From: Candidatus Electrothrix aestuarii | GTDB lineage: Bacteria > Desulfobacterota > Desulfobulbia > Desulfobulbales > Desulfobulbaceae | Direction: 5' to 3' | Assembly (NCBI GenBank): GCA_032595685.2 | Contig: CP159373.1 | Location: 4,441,821 to 4,505,820, forward strand | Length of the DNA stretch: 64,000 nt | Shown: one piece after another, positions 9,692 to 19,625 of the stretch | Layout of the letters: every line of letters starts with the position of its first letter | How positions within the stretch are numbered: the stretch's first letter is position 1 | The notes under the pieces: model-generated | Database searches by the model: none | Seen by the model: the letters and a program-made list of their open reading frames with translations, nothing else | Told to the model about the DNA's origin: nothing | Program-made: the position numbers and the translations under genes

Positions 9692-12337
9692 TTACAGGGT
9701 TGCTGCAACTTCGTCCATAAGAAAGGCTTCAAGAGTATCGCCGACTTTGATATCGTTGTAATTTTCTACACCAATACCACACTCATACCCTGTAGCCACT
9801 TCTTTGACATCATCTTTGAAGCGCCTGAGTGAGCTGATAACACCGGTATAAATAACCACTGATTCACGCAAAACCCGAATACCAGCATGCCGCTCAATCT
9901 TGCCATCGATAACCGCGCAACCGGCAATAGTCCCCACCTTGGGCACAGAAAAGGTATCTCTCACCTCGGCAGTCCCAATGACACGCTCTTCGTATTCCGG
10001 TTCCAGCATGCCCACCATTGCCTTTTCAATATCTTCCAAGGCATGATAGATAACATCATAGGTGCGGATATCAACCTGTTCCTGCTCGGCAAGTTCCTTG
10101 ACCTTAACCGATGGACGAACATTAAAGCCGATAATAATGGCATCAGATGCTGAAGCGAGGTGGATATCGTTTTCCGTTACCGCACCGGTGCCTTCATGCA
10201 GCACTCGCACCCGGATAACATCGGTGGACAATTTCTCTGCTGCCTGACCAAAGGCCTGCAAGGTTCCTTGCACGTCAGAACGAAGAATGACACGCAACTC
10301 CTTCATCTCCTGCTCGGCCATTTTTTCAAACAGATTATCCAATGAAACCTTAGAGGCAGAGGCAAGTTCTGTCTCGCGAACCTTGAGCTGCCGGGCATCA
10401 GAAAGCGACTTCGCCATCTTCTCATCCCGAAGCACCAGGAATTCATCACCGGCCTGGGGAACGCCGGACAAGCCCTGAATCTCAACAGGAAGAGAAGGTC
10501 CTGCCTCATCAACCTGTTCACCGCGATCATTAATCAGGGAGCGCACCTTACCGCTAAACTGTCCGGCAATAAAATAATCACCCGTACGCAGGGTTCCTTC
10601 CTGCACCAGAACGGTTGCAACCGCACCTCTGCCCTTATGCAACTGGGCCTCAATAACGGTCCCGTGAGCTTTACGATCTGGGTCTGCTGCGAGTTCCAGG
10701 ATTTCCGCCTGCAACTGAATATTCTCCAGCAGCTCCTCAACACCAAGTCCTTTTTTGGCTGAGGTTTCGCAAAAGATAGTATCACCACCCCAGTCTTCAG
10801 GAATCAGACCAAAATCACCGAGCTCGCGCATAACACGGGCCGGATCGGCATTATCCTTATCAATCTTATTAATTGCGACAACAATGGGAACCTCTGCTGC
10901 CTTTGCATGGGCAATGGCTTCCTTGGTCTGATCCATAACACCGTCATCAGCTGCAACAACAAGCACAACAATATCAGTAACCTTGGCACCACGGGAGCGC
11001 ATTTCCGTAAACGCAGCATGACCCGGTGTATCAACAAAGGTAATATCTCCCGACGGCGCTTGGACATGATAGGCTCCAATGTGCTGGGTAATACCGCCTG
11101 CCTCGCCCGCAGCAACATCTGTTCTGCGGATAGCATCCAGGATGGAGGTCTTACCATGATCAACATGCCCCATAACTGTAACCACAGGAAAGCGTGGAAG
11201 CTTTTTGCCTCCTTTTTGTTCTTCCTGCAGTGCCTCAACCCCCAGCTCTTCGGTCATGCCCTGCTCTACTTCATACCCGAAGTCCGCTGCAACCAAGGTG
11301 GCTGTATCGAGATCAAGGGCCTGATTCAGGGTGGCCATAACGCCGAGCCCCATCAACTTGGCAATAACTTCATTGGCCTTAATGCCCATACGCTTGGCAA
11401 GATCGCCGACGCTGATGGTCTCAAAAACCTTAATACGTCGTTTAATGGCCTTTGTTTCCATCACCGGGGTAGATGAACCTTTCCCCTTGCGGCGCCTGTC
11501 CTTCTTTTTCCGACCTCTGTACGGCGGCACATACTCGCCACCACCCTGGGTGAAATCAACTCGCTGACGTCCTTTGCGAGCAACCCTGCCGGATCGTTTG
11601 GAACGATCTTCATCCGACTCAATCGCAACCACCCGCTTGCCTTTCTTGCGATCCTTTCCACGTGCTGAAGCAGCTCCAGGATTCTGAACCTCAGCCGCCG
11701 CATCAGCCGGTGTGTTCTTTTTCTTGCCACCTGCTGGGCGGGAAGGACGACGCGGGGCGGGTTTTTCTGTGTCTTGCAGGTTCAACTCAACCCGACCAAC
11801 AATTTTTGCAAAACCTTTGCCTCGTTTGGCCTCTTTTTTTACGGGAGCCTTTTTAGGAGCAGTGGATTCGCTATTTTCTGATGCGGCTGTTTCCGCAGCA
11901 ATCTTTTCCACCTTATTCTTGACCGGTTGCTCCTGAGCAGGACGCTCCGTCTCCTTTACCGGAGGTGGGGGTGCCGTTTTTGTTGTCTCCGGCACTTCTT
12001 CATGTAATGCAGCTATCACCTTATTTTTCCCGTCCTGCTCTTTCGCTTCAGCTTTCTTAGCAATCTCATCTTTCACCGCTTTTGAACGGCGTCGGACCAC
12101 TGTTGCTGTCTTATTTTTCCGTACCACAGCTGTTTGTTTCTTCATCCCTATCGGCTTTTCAGTAACTTCAGCAGTTGCCTTGCCCAACACTTTACGGCGG
12201 ATATCGGCGGCCATATCGTCGTCAACCGTAGAACTGAGGCTCTTGATAGGGTATCCCATCGCTATCAATTTATCTGCCAGCTCTTTGCTTTTGAGACCGG
12301 CTTCTTTTGCCAGTTCGTAAATGCGGACTCTGCTCAT
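9692..12337 (-). CDS. infB: Translation initiation factor IF-2
   Basis: A GTPase that delivers fMet-tRNA to the 30S subunit; 881 residues. The N-terminal IF2-N unit reads [17 protein letters not shown]. About 250 residues of charged, Ala/Pro/Lys-rich linker follow ([13 protein letters not shown] and similar), then the G domain with [17 protein letters not shown] and NKID, and the beta-barrel and C-terminal domains. I preferred the ATG at 12337, with GGGAG 6 nt before it, over the adjacent TTG. The long linker is compositionally biased but common in this phylum. Confidence 0.97.
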   Translation of the reverse strand: MSRVRIYELAKEAGLKSKELADKLIAMGYPIKSLSSTVDDDMAADIRRKVLGKATAEVTEKPIGMKKQTAVVRKNKTATVVRRRSKAVKDEIAKKAEAKEQDGKNKVIAALHEEVPETTKTAPPPPVKETERPAQEQPVKNKVEKIAAETAASENSESTAPKKAPVKKEAKRGKGFAKIVGRVELNLQDTEKPAPRRPSRPAGGKKKNTPADAAAEVQNPGAASARGKDRKKGKRVVAIESDEDRSKRSGRVARKGRQRVDFTQGGGEYVPPYRGRKKKDRRRKGKGSSTPVMETKAIKRRIKVFETISVGDLAKRMGIKANEVIAKLMGLGVMATLNQALDLDTATLVAADFGYEVEQGMTEELGVEALQEEQKGGKKLPRFPVVTVMGHVDHGKTSILDAIRRTDVAAGEAGGITQHIGAYHVQAPSGDITFVDTPGHAAFTEMRSRGAKVTDIVVLVVAADDGVMDQTKEAIAHAKAAEVPIVVAINKIDKDNADPARVMRELGDFGLIPEDWGGDTIFCETSAKKGLGVEELLENIQLQAEILELAADPDRKAHGTVIEAQLHKGRGAVATVLVQEGTLRTGDYFIAGQFSGKVRSLINDRGEQVDEAGPSLPVEIQGLSGVPQAGDEFLVLRDEKMAKSLSDARQLKVRETELASASKVSLDNLFEKMAEQEMKELRVILRSDVQGTLQAFGQAAEKLSTDVIRVRVLHEGTGAVTENDIHLASASDAIIIGFNVRPSVKVKELAEQEQVDIRTYDVIYHALEDIEKAMVGMLEPEYEERVIGTAEVRDTFSVPKVGTIAGCAVIDGKIERHAGIRVLRESVVIYTGVISSLRRFKDDVKEVATGYECGIGVENYNDIKVGDTLEAFLMDEVAATL

Positions 12338-12401
12338 CAAGTACTCCCGTAACCTTTTCTCTTGATATTTACTTAGCTCAAGTTCTAAGTTACACGTTAA
12401 G

Positions 12402-12623
12402 TTATCCGTGTTGGCGAATTATTCGCCTCAGTATGTTCTTCTTCTTTGCCAGCCGACTCCTACACTGCTTGTTTCTACAGGTATACACTCCCCGACCGGA
12501 CATTCTGCTGCCCAAATCCTCCTGCAAGGAGCCCTCACACCATACCAAGCGAATAAGCTCACTCTTTTCGGCCTTCCGTCCGCACCCTTTACAAGTACGG
12601 ATCGGTACATGCCCCCTCTTCAC
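12402..12623 (-). CDS. ylxR: YlxR (DUF448) family RNA-binding protein
   Basis: A 73-residue protein with the DUF448 signature [21 protein letters not shown] and a basic C-terminus ([18 protein letters not shown]). In other bacteria YlxR lies between nusA and infB and binds RNA (reported as an RNase P modulator); the same position here supports the call. The start is GTG (VKRGHVPIR), 14 nt after the nusA stop; the frame has no ATG before the conserved CxxC. Confidence 0.9.
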   Translation of the reverse strand: MKRGHVPIRTCKGCGRKAEKSELIRLVWCEGSLQEDLGSRMSGRGVYTCRNKQCRSRLAKKKNILRRIIRQHG

Positions 12624-12637
12624 TCGTTCCGATACCC

Positions 12638-14158
12638 CTAGAACAATTTATTGCCATCAATCATGTCATGGGAGGATGACATGCTCTGATCCTGATCAGA
12701 CTGAGGCATCATATTGCCACCCATCTCATCAGGATCAACTGTATTTCCCGGCATGACTTCTTCATCATCATCCTTTGCCTGCTGCAACACAGTCTCTTCA
12801 TCCTGAACTCTGTTGCCCAGCTGCTCATCACCGGATTCTGCATCATCTGTATTTTCTTCAACAGGTGCTGCCTGTACCCCTTCTGAGGTTTCCTCAGGCT
12901 CACCCTCCGGTATCTCCGGCACAGGTATATCTGCTGCCTGCAGCTTCAACACAGCGGCCTGATCTTCATCAACACCGACAATGCGAATAATGGTTTCAAT
13001 ATCAGCCTCAGCAAATTCCAGTACTGACGTCACACCAGCTGCAACAAGTTTATCAGCTTTGGCCTCGTCCACACCATTAAGAGCAAGAAGAGTCCGGTAT
13101 CCAGGCTTACTGAGATTCGCATAGCGTTGTTCACTCTTCACGTCAATACGCCAACTCAGCAGACGCGAGGCCAGTCGGACATTTTGTCCCTGACGACCTA
13201 TGGCTAATGATAGCTGATCATCCGGCACAACAACTAACAAGGAATGTTGCTCTTCATCTACGATAACCATGCTCACTTCAGCCGGTGCCAAGGCATTATA
13301 GACATATTTTGCCGGATCCGGGCTCCAGGGAACAATATCAATTCGTTCACCTTGCAACTCCTGCACAACATTCTGCACCCTCGCTCCTTTCATACCTACG
13401 CAAGCGCCTACCGGATCTACATCAGATTCGGCTGAAGTCACAGCAATTTTTGCGCGAAAACCGGGTTCACGGGCAGCTCCCATGATTTTCACTATCTGCT
13501 CGGCAATCTCCGGGACTTCCAGCTCAAATAACTTAATGAGGAACTCATTACAGGTTCGACTCAAAACTAATTGAAAGTCCCGAGCATCCTGGCGAACCTC
13601 CTGAAGATAGGCACGAATCCGATCTCCCTGCTTGAATGAGCGCTTGGGAATTTGACCTTCACGGGGGAGGACAGCATCTGTGCGGCCAAGATTGATAATC
13701 ATCTTGCCGCGCTCAAAACGCTGAACAATACCGTTAACGATAGAGCCTTCTCTATCGCGAAACATATCAAAAACAACTTCTCTCTCTGCGTCTCTGAGAC
13801 GATGGATAATGACCTGTTTCGCAGACTGGGCCGCAATACGTCCGAGTTCGGCGATATTCTCCATCTTTTCTCCGAGATCGTCCTCAAGTTCGACATCTGG
13901 ATCAAGAGCTCTTGCTTCGTCGATATGAATTTCGGTATCCTCATCCCAAACATCGTCAACCACTGTACGATACTGGAAGGCCTCAATCTCGCCAAGTTCC
14001 TCGTTGAACTGGACCTCAATATCACGCCGACCGCCGAATTTTTTCCGCACCGCAGACCGCACAGCTTCCTCAATGGCATCCACCATTAACGCACGATCAA
14101 TGCCTTTATCTCGACAGATCTGATCAAGTATACGCTTTAAATTCTCTCCACCCGACAT
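12638..14158 (-). CDS. nusA: Transcription termination/antitermination factor NusA
   Basis: Binds RNA polymerase and nascent RNA to control pausing, termination and antitermination. The 506 residues hold the N-terminal polymerase-binding domain (RILDQICRDKGIDRALMVDAIEEAV), an S1 domain, two KH domains (GACVGMKGARVQNVVQEL and AIGRQGQNVRLASRL) and a helix-hairpin-helix-like part (LLALNGVDEAKADKLVAAGV). The last ~90 residues are an acidic, low-complexity tail (EENTDDAESGDEQ, QSDQDQSMSSSHDM) not seen in short NusA proteins. It is preceded by rimP in transcription order. Confidence 0.96.
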   Translation of the reverse strand: MSGGENLKRILDQICRDKGIDRALMVDAIEEAVRSAVRKKFGGRRDIEVQFNEELGEIEAFQYRTVVDDVWDEDTEIHIDEARALDPDVELEDDLGEKMENIAELGRIAAQSAKQVIIHRLRDAEREVVFDMFRDREGSIVNGIVQRFERGKMIINLGRTDAVLPREGQIPKRSFKQGDRIRAYLQEVRQDARDFQLVLSRTCNEFLIKLFELEVPEIAEQIVKIMGAAREPGFRAKIAVTSAESDVDPVGACVGMKGARVQNVVQELQGERIDIVPWSPDPAKYVYNALAPAEVSMVIVDEEQHSLLVVVPDDQLSLAIGRQGQNVRLASRLLSWRIDVKSEQRYANLSKPGYRTLLALNGVDEAKADKLVAAGVTSVLEFAEADIETIIRIVGVDEDQAAVLKLQAADIPVPEIPEGEPEETSEGVQAAPVEENTDDAESGDEQLGNRVQDEETVLQQAKDDDEEVMPGNTVDPDEMGGNMMPQSDQDQSMSSSHDMIDGNKLF

Positions 14159-14219
14159 CTCGTTTTCTCCACATTTGGCCTTTGGCGCAACATCCAGAAA
14201 AGCCAGATATTCAAAGCCG

Positions 14220-14687
14220 CTAGAGGCTCAGACGTGCTCGTGCAATAGCTCCCAGATCAATTTCCATCTCTTCTGTCTCGGAGCTGTCCACAGCCAAGGT
14301 TATCTTCTTTTGTACTTCATCCACACCTGTCAGGACCCCGCAAAAAACATACTGCTCATTAACAGGATCATTGAGCTTTACCCTGACTTTTTTCCCGGAA
14401 AAACGAACAAAATCTTCCAGGCGTTTCAGCGGGCGTTCTGCTCCTGGTGAGGACACTTCAAGGGTGAACGCATGCCGTATTACATCTTCAACCTCCAGAT
14501 ACGTTGCAACCTGCCGACTGACAGAGGCACAGTCGTCTACATTCACTCCCTCATTTCGATCTATGAACAACCGGAGCACCCAACCGGACTCCTGCCTGAA
14601 CTGCACTTCTACCAGTTCCAATCCCATCTCCTGAAGAAGAGGAGTGGCAAAGTCTTCCACTGTTCTGATCACCCGATCTGTTCCCAC
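14220..14687 (-). CDS. rimP: Ribosome maturation factor RimP
   Basis: Needed for 30S maturation; 155 residues. Recognisable parts are GLELVEVQFRQESGWVLRLFIDR, DDCASVSRQVATYLEVED and EVSSPGAERPLKRLEDFVRFSGK. The start is GTG at 14687 with AAGG upstream. It is the first protein gene of the nusA-infB operon, and rimP-nusA adjacency is the normal arrangement. Confidence 0.95.
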   Translation of the reverse strand: MGTDRVIRTVEDFATPLLQEMGLELVEVQFRQESGWVLRLFIDRNEGVNVDDCASVSRQVATYLEVEDVIRHAFTLEVSSPGAERPLKRLEDFVRFSGKKVRVKLNDPVNEQYVFCGVLTGVDEVQKKITLAVDSSETEEMEIDLGAIARARLSL

Positions 14688-14840
14688 ACAGCACCTTCAC
14701 TACGACTTTCTATATTTTTTGTTCTTTCAAAGAAACGATCTTCTTCTATCGGTCAACTCTTTGCATTTCGCCCACTCAAAGCTCACAATTTCAACGAAAC
14801 TTTAAGGAGCAAAGCAACCTCTCTAAAAAAACAATAAAAA

Positions 14841-14861
14841 AAAGCGGGCAGAGCCCACTTT
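14841..14861 (-). terminator. Terminator downstream of tRNA-Gly
   Basis: On the minus strand AAAGTGGGC-TCT-GCCCGCTTT forms a 9-bp stem (one G-T pair) followed by a run of T interrupted once. It lies 65 nt past the tRNA 3' end and before rimP, so it should separate the tRNA transcript from the rimP operon. Confidence 0.75.
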
Positions 14862-14925
14862 CACAACATCCAATAAGCTGTTGAGCATACCAACATAAAT
14901 GTCAGCATGGGGTTAGAGAAACTGA

Positions 14926-15001
14926 TGGAGCGGGTAACGGGGTTCGAACCCGTGACCCCAAGCTTGGGAAGCTTGTGCTCTGCCAACTGAGCTACACCCG
15001 C
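14926..15001 (-). tRNA. tRNA-Gly (anticodon CCC)
   Basis: A full 76-nt cloverleaf including encoded CCA. The acceptor stem is GCGGGTG/TACCCGC with discriminator U73. The D stem is GCTC/GAGC, the anticodon stem CAAGC/GCTTG around loop TTCCCAA (anticodon CCC), and the T arm ACGGG-TTCGAAC-CCCGT. The discriminator and anticodon agree on glycine, GGG codons. Confidence 0.96.
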
Positions 15002-15238
15002 ACCCACATCTGTTACCCTGACTACGTGCAAGTCATTCGTTTAAATTACGACCGAATCACTCTTTGTCTCATCAAGTTCTTATAACCTGACCAGCTCACG
15101 TCAGCACACCCTAAGGTCAGCTTATATATTCAAGAAAAAGCTTTTTGTCAAGTCTCAAAGCAAGAACTAAGCAAGAATATACTCCTGAAACAATTCTGCC
15201 CCATCCCGCACTTGCCCTCTTTCCTCATTTCCTGCGCC

Positions 15239-16594
15239 CTACCTGGAGGCCACGTCATTCATATTTTTCAAAAAAAATAAGGCGACCTGCAACTGATTAT
15301 CCTCTGCCAGTCGATCAGCCAGCGTGTTACCAGCACGTTTTTTTGGGCGAATATTTTTTTTCTTTTTGCCCATAAACTCATTATTCTTCTTTTGTGCATT
15401 GTTTTCAAAATGATGCGGCAGATCCTCTTCTCTCAGACGAGTACTCGGCGTGTTTCGCAGCCCTCCCTCCATTTTTTCCTCAAAGGGAATAATCATGTCC
15501 GGTACAATACCTGTCGCCTGGATAGACCTGCCGCTCGGCGTGTAATAGCGGGCTGTAGTCAATCGAACACCTGCTCCGTTGGGCAAAGGGACCACTGTCT
15601 GCACAGAGCCCTTACCAAAGGTTCGTGTTCCAAGAATAATTGCTCTCTTATGATCCTGCAGGGCGCCGGCGACAATTTCTGAGGCACTAGCTGATCCTCC
15701 GTTAACCAGCACAATAGTTGGAAAACGGTGCTGCGTTTTATCTCGATGGGCCTCAAAAAACATATCATTCTCTTTTTCCCGTCCCTTGGTGGTGACAATC
15801 ACTCCGCTTTCAAGAAAAACATCTGCAATCTGGACAGCCTGATCAAGTAAGCCTCCGGGATTATTCCTGAGATCAAGAACAAGCCCCTGAATTTTTTCAT
15901 CCTGAGCAGCCTTGCGCAGGGCTTTCTTAAAATCACGCGTTGTTGTCGCCTGAAAGCTTGTAATTTGGATATAATGAAATCCACCCCCGAGCTTCTCCGC
16001 AACGACGGAATGGTGCGGGATAATATCACGGACAAAGACCAGATCCAGCAGCTCATTCAAGTCACTCCGCCTGATCGTAATAGCTACCTTTTCCCCCTGG
16101 TTACCGCGTAATAGTTTCACGGCATCAGGCAGAGTCATGCCCTGGGTAGAGATATTATTGATTTTAACAATTTCATCACCAGCCTTTACCCCCTGCTTAT
16201 AGGCAGGGGTCCCAGCGATAGGAGAAACCACGGTCAAAATTCCATCACGAACCGTCACTTCTATACCGATGCCGCTGAAACTTCCTCTGGTGTCTTCCTG
16301 AAGCTCCTTAAAGTCTTCCGGGGACATATAGGAGGAATGAGGATCAAGGGAGCCCAACATGCCGTTGATGGCCCCTATAAGAACCTCCTTGCTCTCCACC
16401 TTATCCACGTAATGCTTTTGCAAGAGATCAAGCACATTGGCAAAGGTTTCAAGGCTTTTATAGGTCTCTACATCTCCCTGCCCCTTCTCGGCCTCACAAT
16501 ACCCCGGCTGTGCAGCAAGAGTGCAAAACAGGAGCAGGACAATCAATAAAAATTTTCTTTTCATAATCAATCGAGAAGATACAATGAATTCCAC
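15239..16594 (-). CDS. ctpA: S41 C-terminal processing peptidase (CtpA-like)
   Basis: A periplasmic serine protease with a Ser/Lys dyad. An N-terminal signal or anchor segment (KRKFLLIVLLLFCTLAAQ) is followed by a PDZ domain (about 115-185; GIGIEVTVRDGILTVV, SPIAGTPAYKQGVKAGD). The S41 domain carries the nucleophile region VNGGSASASEIVAGAL and the lysine region TFGKGSVQTVVPL. The basic tail (KKKKNIRPKKRAGN) is unusual. Start: GTG at 16594 with GAGG before it; an ATG at 16564 (MKRKFLL) is the alternative and would shorten the N-terminus by 10 residues. It follows the EnvC-like gene, suggesting a role with wall hydrolases. Confidence 0.9.
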   Translation of the reverse strand: MEFIVSSRLIMKRKFLLIVLLLFCTLAAQPGYCEAEKGQGDVETYKSLETFANVLDLLQKHYVDKVESKEVLIGAINGMLGSLDPHSSYMSPEDFKELQEDTRGSFSGIGIEVTVRDGILTVVSPIAGTPAYKQGVKAGDEIVKINNISTQGMTLPDAVKLLRGNQGEKVAITIRRSDLNELLDLVFVRDIIPHHSVVAEKLGGGFHYIQITSFQATTTRDFKKALRKAAQDEKIQGLVLDLRNNPGGLLDQAVQIADVFLESGVIVTTKGREKENDMFFEAHRDKTQHRFPTIVLVNGGSASASEIVAGALQDHKRAIILGTRTFGKGSVQTVVPLPNGAGVRLTTARYYTPSGRSIQATGIVPDMIIPFEEKMEGGLRNTPSTRLREEDLPHHFENNAQKKNNEFMGKKKKNIRPKKRAGNTLADRLAEDNQLQVALFFLKNMNDVASR

Positions 16595-16673
16595 TATCCT
16601 CTAATAAAAAACAGAGAAGCCGCCTGCAATCTCCCCCGTGTCTGGAGAGAAGAAATGAAATGACGCCCCCTTT

Positions 16674-17849
16674 TTAGTCAATCTGTAACCACTCCAAGGG
16701 ATCCAATGGGGTGCGACCGTGCCGGATTTCAAAATACACACCAGGCTCGTACAGAGTCGCAACGTCCCCACTGCTGCCAATTTCCTGATCCTGCTCCACA
16801 GTATCTCCCGCATGCACAAAAATCTCATCAAGACGAGCAGTCACTGTGAAGTATTTTCCCCCGTGATCAATAATAACTGCATTACCGTACCCGCGTTTAT
16901 AATCGGCAAAAACAACCTTTCCCTTATACACAGTATGGACAGGGGTTCCCGGCTCAATGGCAACAGTTATCCCCTGCATAGTCTCGCCTCTGCGTACTCC
17001 TTCCTGGATAGTATCTCCAAAGCGATAAAGCACTGTGCCGGTTACAGGAGAGGCCAGACGCCCTTTACCTAACAAAAGGCCTTGTTCCTTATCAAGCTTT
17101 TCCTCAATCCTGAGCCGTAACAAATCATCATACAATTCCTGCTCAGCCTTGCGCATTTCATCAACAGCCAGCTGACAGACGTTTTTCTCCTGTTTAATAG
17201 CATCCAGCACTTGTTTCTGCTCAGAGCGAAGAATAAAGAGAACCTGCTTTTCCTCGTCTGCCTGCCGAACCAGCTCTTCCAGGAGTGATTTTTCCAGCTC
17301 ACGGGAAAGAACCGCCTGCTCTAGTTCATTCATGGCAGCACGATACTGTAAAACAATATTCCTATCATATGCAACCAGGTTTGCAAATGCATCGGAAAAA
17401 AGCATAAGCTCCGGGAGCGTTTTTTTGGAAAAGGTCACATTGAGCATACCGACCTTGCCCATCATGTAAAAAGAGCGCAGCCTCTTCAGCATATGCCCTT
17501 GAAGCTCACTCCGTTTTTCCTCTGCCAGCTCCGCCTTTGCCTTTAAATCCTGCAATAGCTTTTCCTGTTCCGTTAATCTCCGTTGCAGGGCTGTTGTTTT
17601 CTCTTTCTGGCGGGCCAGCTTCTGATTGATTTCATCTAACTGGCCAAAGACCTCACGCTCAGCGGCATTCTTCTCCTCAATCTTATCAAGCTGCACTCTG
17701 ATGTCATGCTGGAGCTGGCCGATATGAATCCTGACCTTCCCCTGCTCATCCGACGATGCCGTTATTTCACCCCAGCATTCCCCCTGCCAAAGAGCAAGGC
17801 ACAAAAAAAACAGGATAAAACGTAGCGATGTCCAAGCTCTGATACTCAC
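16674..17849 (-). CDS. envC: EnvC-like murein hydrolase activator (coiled coil + degenerate M23/LytM)
   Basis: A 391-residue exported protein: signal segment SLRFILFFLCLALWQGECWG, long coiled coil (about 45-260, heptads such as IQLDKIEEKNAAEREVF), then a LytM/M23 domain (about 285-391; PVHTVYKGKVVFADYKRGYG, FEIRHGRTPLDPLEWL). The zinc-ligand HxH position reads TARLDEI, so the domain should be non-catalytic, as in EnvC proteins that activate amidases through FtsEX. Start: GTG at 17849 overlapping the ftsX stop as GTGA. A longer in-frame start at 17894 would lie inside ftsX. Confidence 0.85.
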   Translation of the reverse strand: MSIRAWTSLRFILFFLCLALWQGECWGEITASSDEQGKVRIHIGQLQHDIRVQLDKIEEKNAAEREVFGQLDEINQKLARQKEKTTALQRRLTEQEKLLQDLKAKAELAEEKRSELQGHMLKRLRSFYMMGKVGMLNVTFSKKTLPELMLFSDAFANLVAYDRNIVLQYRAAMNELEQAVLSRELEKSLLEELVRQADEEKQVLFILRSEQKQVLDAIKQEKNVCQLAVDEMRKAEQELYDDLLRLRIEEKLDKEQGLLLGKGRLASPVTGTVLYRFGDTIQEGVRRGETMQGITVAIEPGTPVHTVYKGKVVFADYKRGYGNAVIIDHGGKYFTVTARLDEIFVHAGDTVEQDQEIGSSGDVATLYEPGVYFEIRHGRTPLDPLEWLQID

Positions 17850-18733
17850 AGATGAAGGATCCTGCGGGTTGAGGTAAAACTTCCTCCGGCACAAAGAAGG
17901 ACAGCCAGCAGCACAATAATACCGATACTTGTCCCGCTGAAAAAACTAAAAGAAAACATCTCAGAAGCGCCCTGACCACTGAAACGAAGTTGAATCCAGC
18001 TATATAAGAGATATAATGCGCCTATCCCGGTCCCGGCCCCCAGAGCCCCGAGGACGGCACCTTCCAGAAAGAACGGCACGCGAATATAATGGTCCGAGGC
18101 CCCGACTAGCCGTAATAATTCCAGCTCTTTTTTACGGGTCAGCATGGTCAGACGGATAGAATGGCCCATCATAAAGGTGGTGGTCAGGATAAGCAGGGTG
18201 CCGGAAAGCAACACTATAATACGAAGCAACTGGATAAAAGAATAAAAACGCTCCACCCACTCCCGACCATACTGGACCTTGAGCACTCCGGGCAAGGACT
18301 GCAGGTACTCGGAAAAGAGCTTTATCCGCGACAGGGTATCCAGGCTTCTTTTGGGGTAGATTTCTATGGAAGCCGGTAAGAAATCATGGGGAATTTCCTG
18401 CAGGACATCCTGATTTTCATTGAGCTGCCCCTTAAATCGATCATATGCCTCCAGGCGAGAGATAAATTCTACTTTTTCTACCTTATCGAATTTCTCAATT
18501 TTATGGCGATACTCCTCCTGCAGGGACTGATCAGGCTGCTCTTCCAGGTACACAATCAGACGAAGATCGTTATTCAAGAGATTGCCTGCATGCAGGGCAT
18601 TCATATAGACCAGGTAAAAAAAAGCAAAAATCAGGACAGACAGGGTAATGGTTACCAATGAAAGCAACTGGCTCCGCCAGGTCTGGACAATATTGCGCCA
18701 GGTCTGGCTGAGAACAGCAAAAAGAAATTTCAT
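17846..18733 (-). CDS. ftsX: Cell division protein FtsX
   Basis: The inner-membrane partner of FtsE, 295 residues. TM1 lies near 22-43 (LLSLVTITLSVLIFAFFYLVY) and is followed by a periplasmic domain (about 45-165). Three more TM segments follow near 172-195, 225-248 and 262-285, the FtsX topology. The periplasmic loop is where FtsX contacts EnvC-type activators, and an EnvC-like gene follows immediately with overlapping stop and start. Its start overlaps ftsE as ATGA. Confidence 0.93.
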   Translation of the reverse strand: MKFLFAVLSQTWRNIVQTWRSQLLSLVTITLSVLIFAFFYLVYMNALHAGNLLNNDLRLIVYLEEQPDQSLQEEYRHKIEKFDKVEKVEFISRLEAYDRFKGQLNENQDVLQEIPHDFLPASIEIYPKRSLDTLSRIKLFSEYLQSLPGVLKVQYGREWVERFYSFIQLLRIIVLLSGTLLILTTTFMMGHSIRLTMLTRKKELELLRLVGASDHYIRVPFFLEGAVLGALGAGTGIGALYLLYSWIQLRFSGQGASEMFSFSFFSGTSIGIIVLLAVLLCAGGSFTSTRRILHL

Positions 18734-19560
18734 ATTGCAGCCCCTTTTTTCCTTGGCGCTGTCAGCCCCCTATCAATAATAATTTGGGGATCAAAATCAT
18801 CGTCTTCTTGCAGGAGCTGGCCTGGCTTTCTTGGACCTTGGCGTGGGGTCCTGGGTGCAACAGGAGCGGCTGTACTACTTTTATCAAGCAAGTGTCCCTG
18901 TTCAATAGTAACGACTTTGCTCCCCGGATAATCATAAATCGAATGATCATGGGTGGCAATAAGCAGGGTCGTGCCCATCTCGTTATAGTAATGAAAGAGT
19001 TCCATTACCAAGTCGGTGGTTTCAGTATCAAGATTACCGGTTGGCTCATCTGCCAAAATAAGGACCGGCTCATTAGCCACAGCCCTGGCAATGGCGACCC
19101 GCTGCTGCTCACCTCTGGACAGTTTACCTGCCCGTGTATTCACTTTGTCGGATAATCGGAGCTCATCAAGCAAGGCCCTGATCCTTTGCCGAATAAAAGA
19201 GCGACTCCGGTACGCGACCTCCATAGAAAAGGCGATATTCTGGGCCACGGTTTTTTCCGGCAACAACTTAAAATCCTGGTACGCCACCCCGATGCTTTGC
19301 CGCAGCTTCTGCAGCTCCGCACCTGACAACTTACTGAGTTCCTTGCCTGCCACCTCAATGTATCCCCGATCCGGCGTATCAATCCCGCACAGCATGCGAA
19401 GCAGGGTGGTTTTCCCGGCCCCGCTCATTCCGGTGAGATAGCAAATCTCTCCCTTATTGACCCGCAGAGATATATCTGCCAGCGCCTGAATATCTGGAGG
19501 ATAGATTTTACTGACCCGAATCAGGTCAATCATGGCCTGGTTATTTTCTTCTATCGTCAT
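18730..19560 (-). CDS. ftsE: Cell division ATP-binding protein FtsE
   Basis: An ABC ATPase that drives FtsX-linked septal wall hydrolysis. Walker A GMSGAGKTT, Q-loop AYQDFKLLPEKTV, signature LSRGEQQRVAIARA, Walker B LILADEPTGNLD and the switch His in ATHDHSIYDY are all present. At 276 residues it is longer than the usual ~220; a 45-residue proline- and acid-rich tail (RTPRQGPRKPGQ, LLQEDDDFDPQ) extends past the ATPase fold. It is first of an ftsE-ftsX-envC-ctpA run. Confidence 0.93.
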   Translation of the reverse strand: MTIEENNQAMIDLIRVSKIYPPDIQALADISLRVNKGEICYLTGMSGAGKTTLLRMLCGIDTPDRGYIEVAGKELSKLSGAELQKLRQSIGVAYQDFKLLPEKTVAQNIAFSMEVAYRSRSFIRQRIRALLDELRLSDKVNTRAGKLSRGEQQRVAIARAVANEPVLILADEPTGNLDTETTDLVMELFHYYNEMGTTLLIATHDHSIYDYPGSKVVTIEQGHLLDKSSTAAPVAPRTPRQGPRKPGQLLQEDDDFDPQIIIDRGLTAPRKKGAAI

Positions 19561-19625
19561 AAAATGGAATACACCGCTTTCTGCAAAGAAAAAGTATAAG
19601 CTCGTTTTTTAGTTTTTAAAAAGAA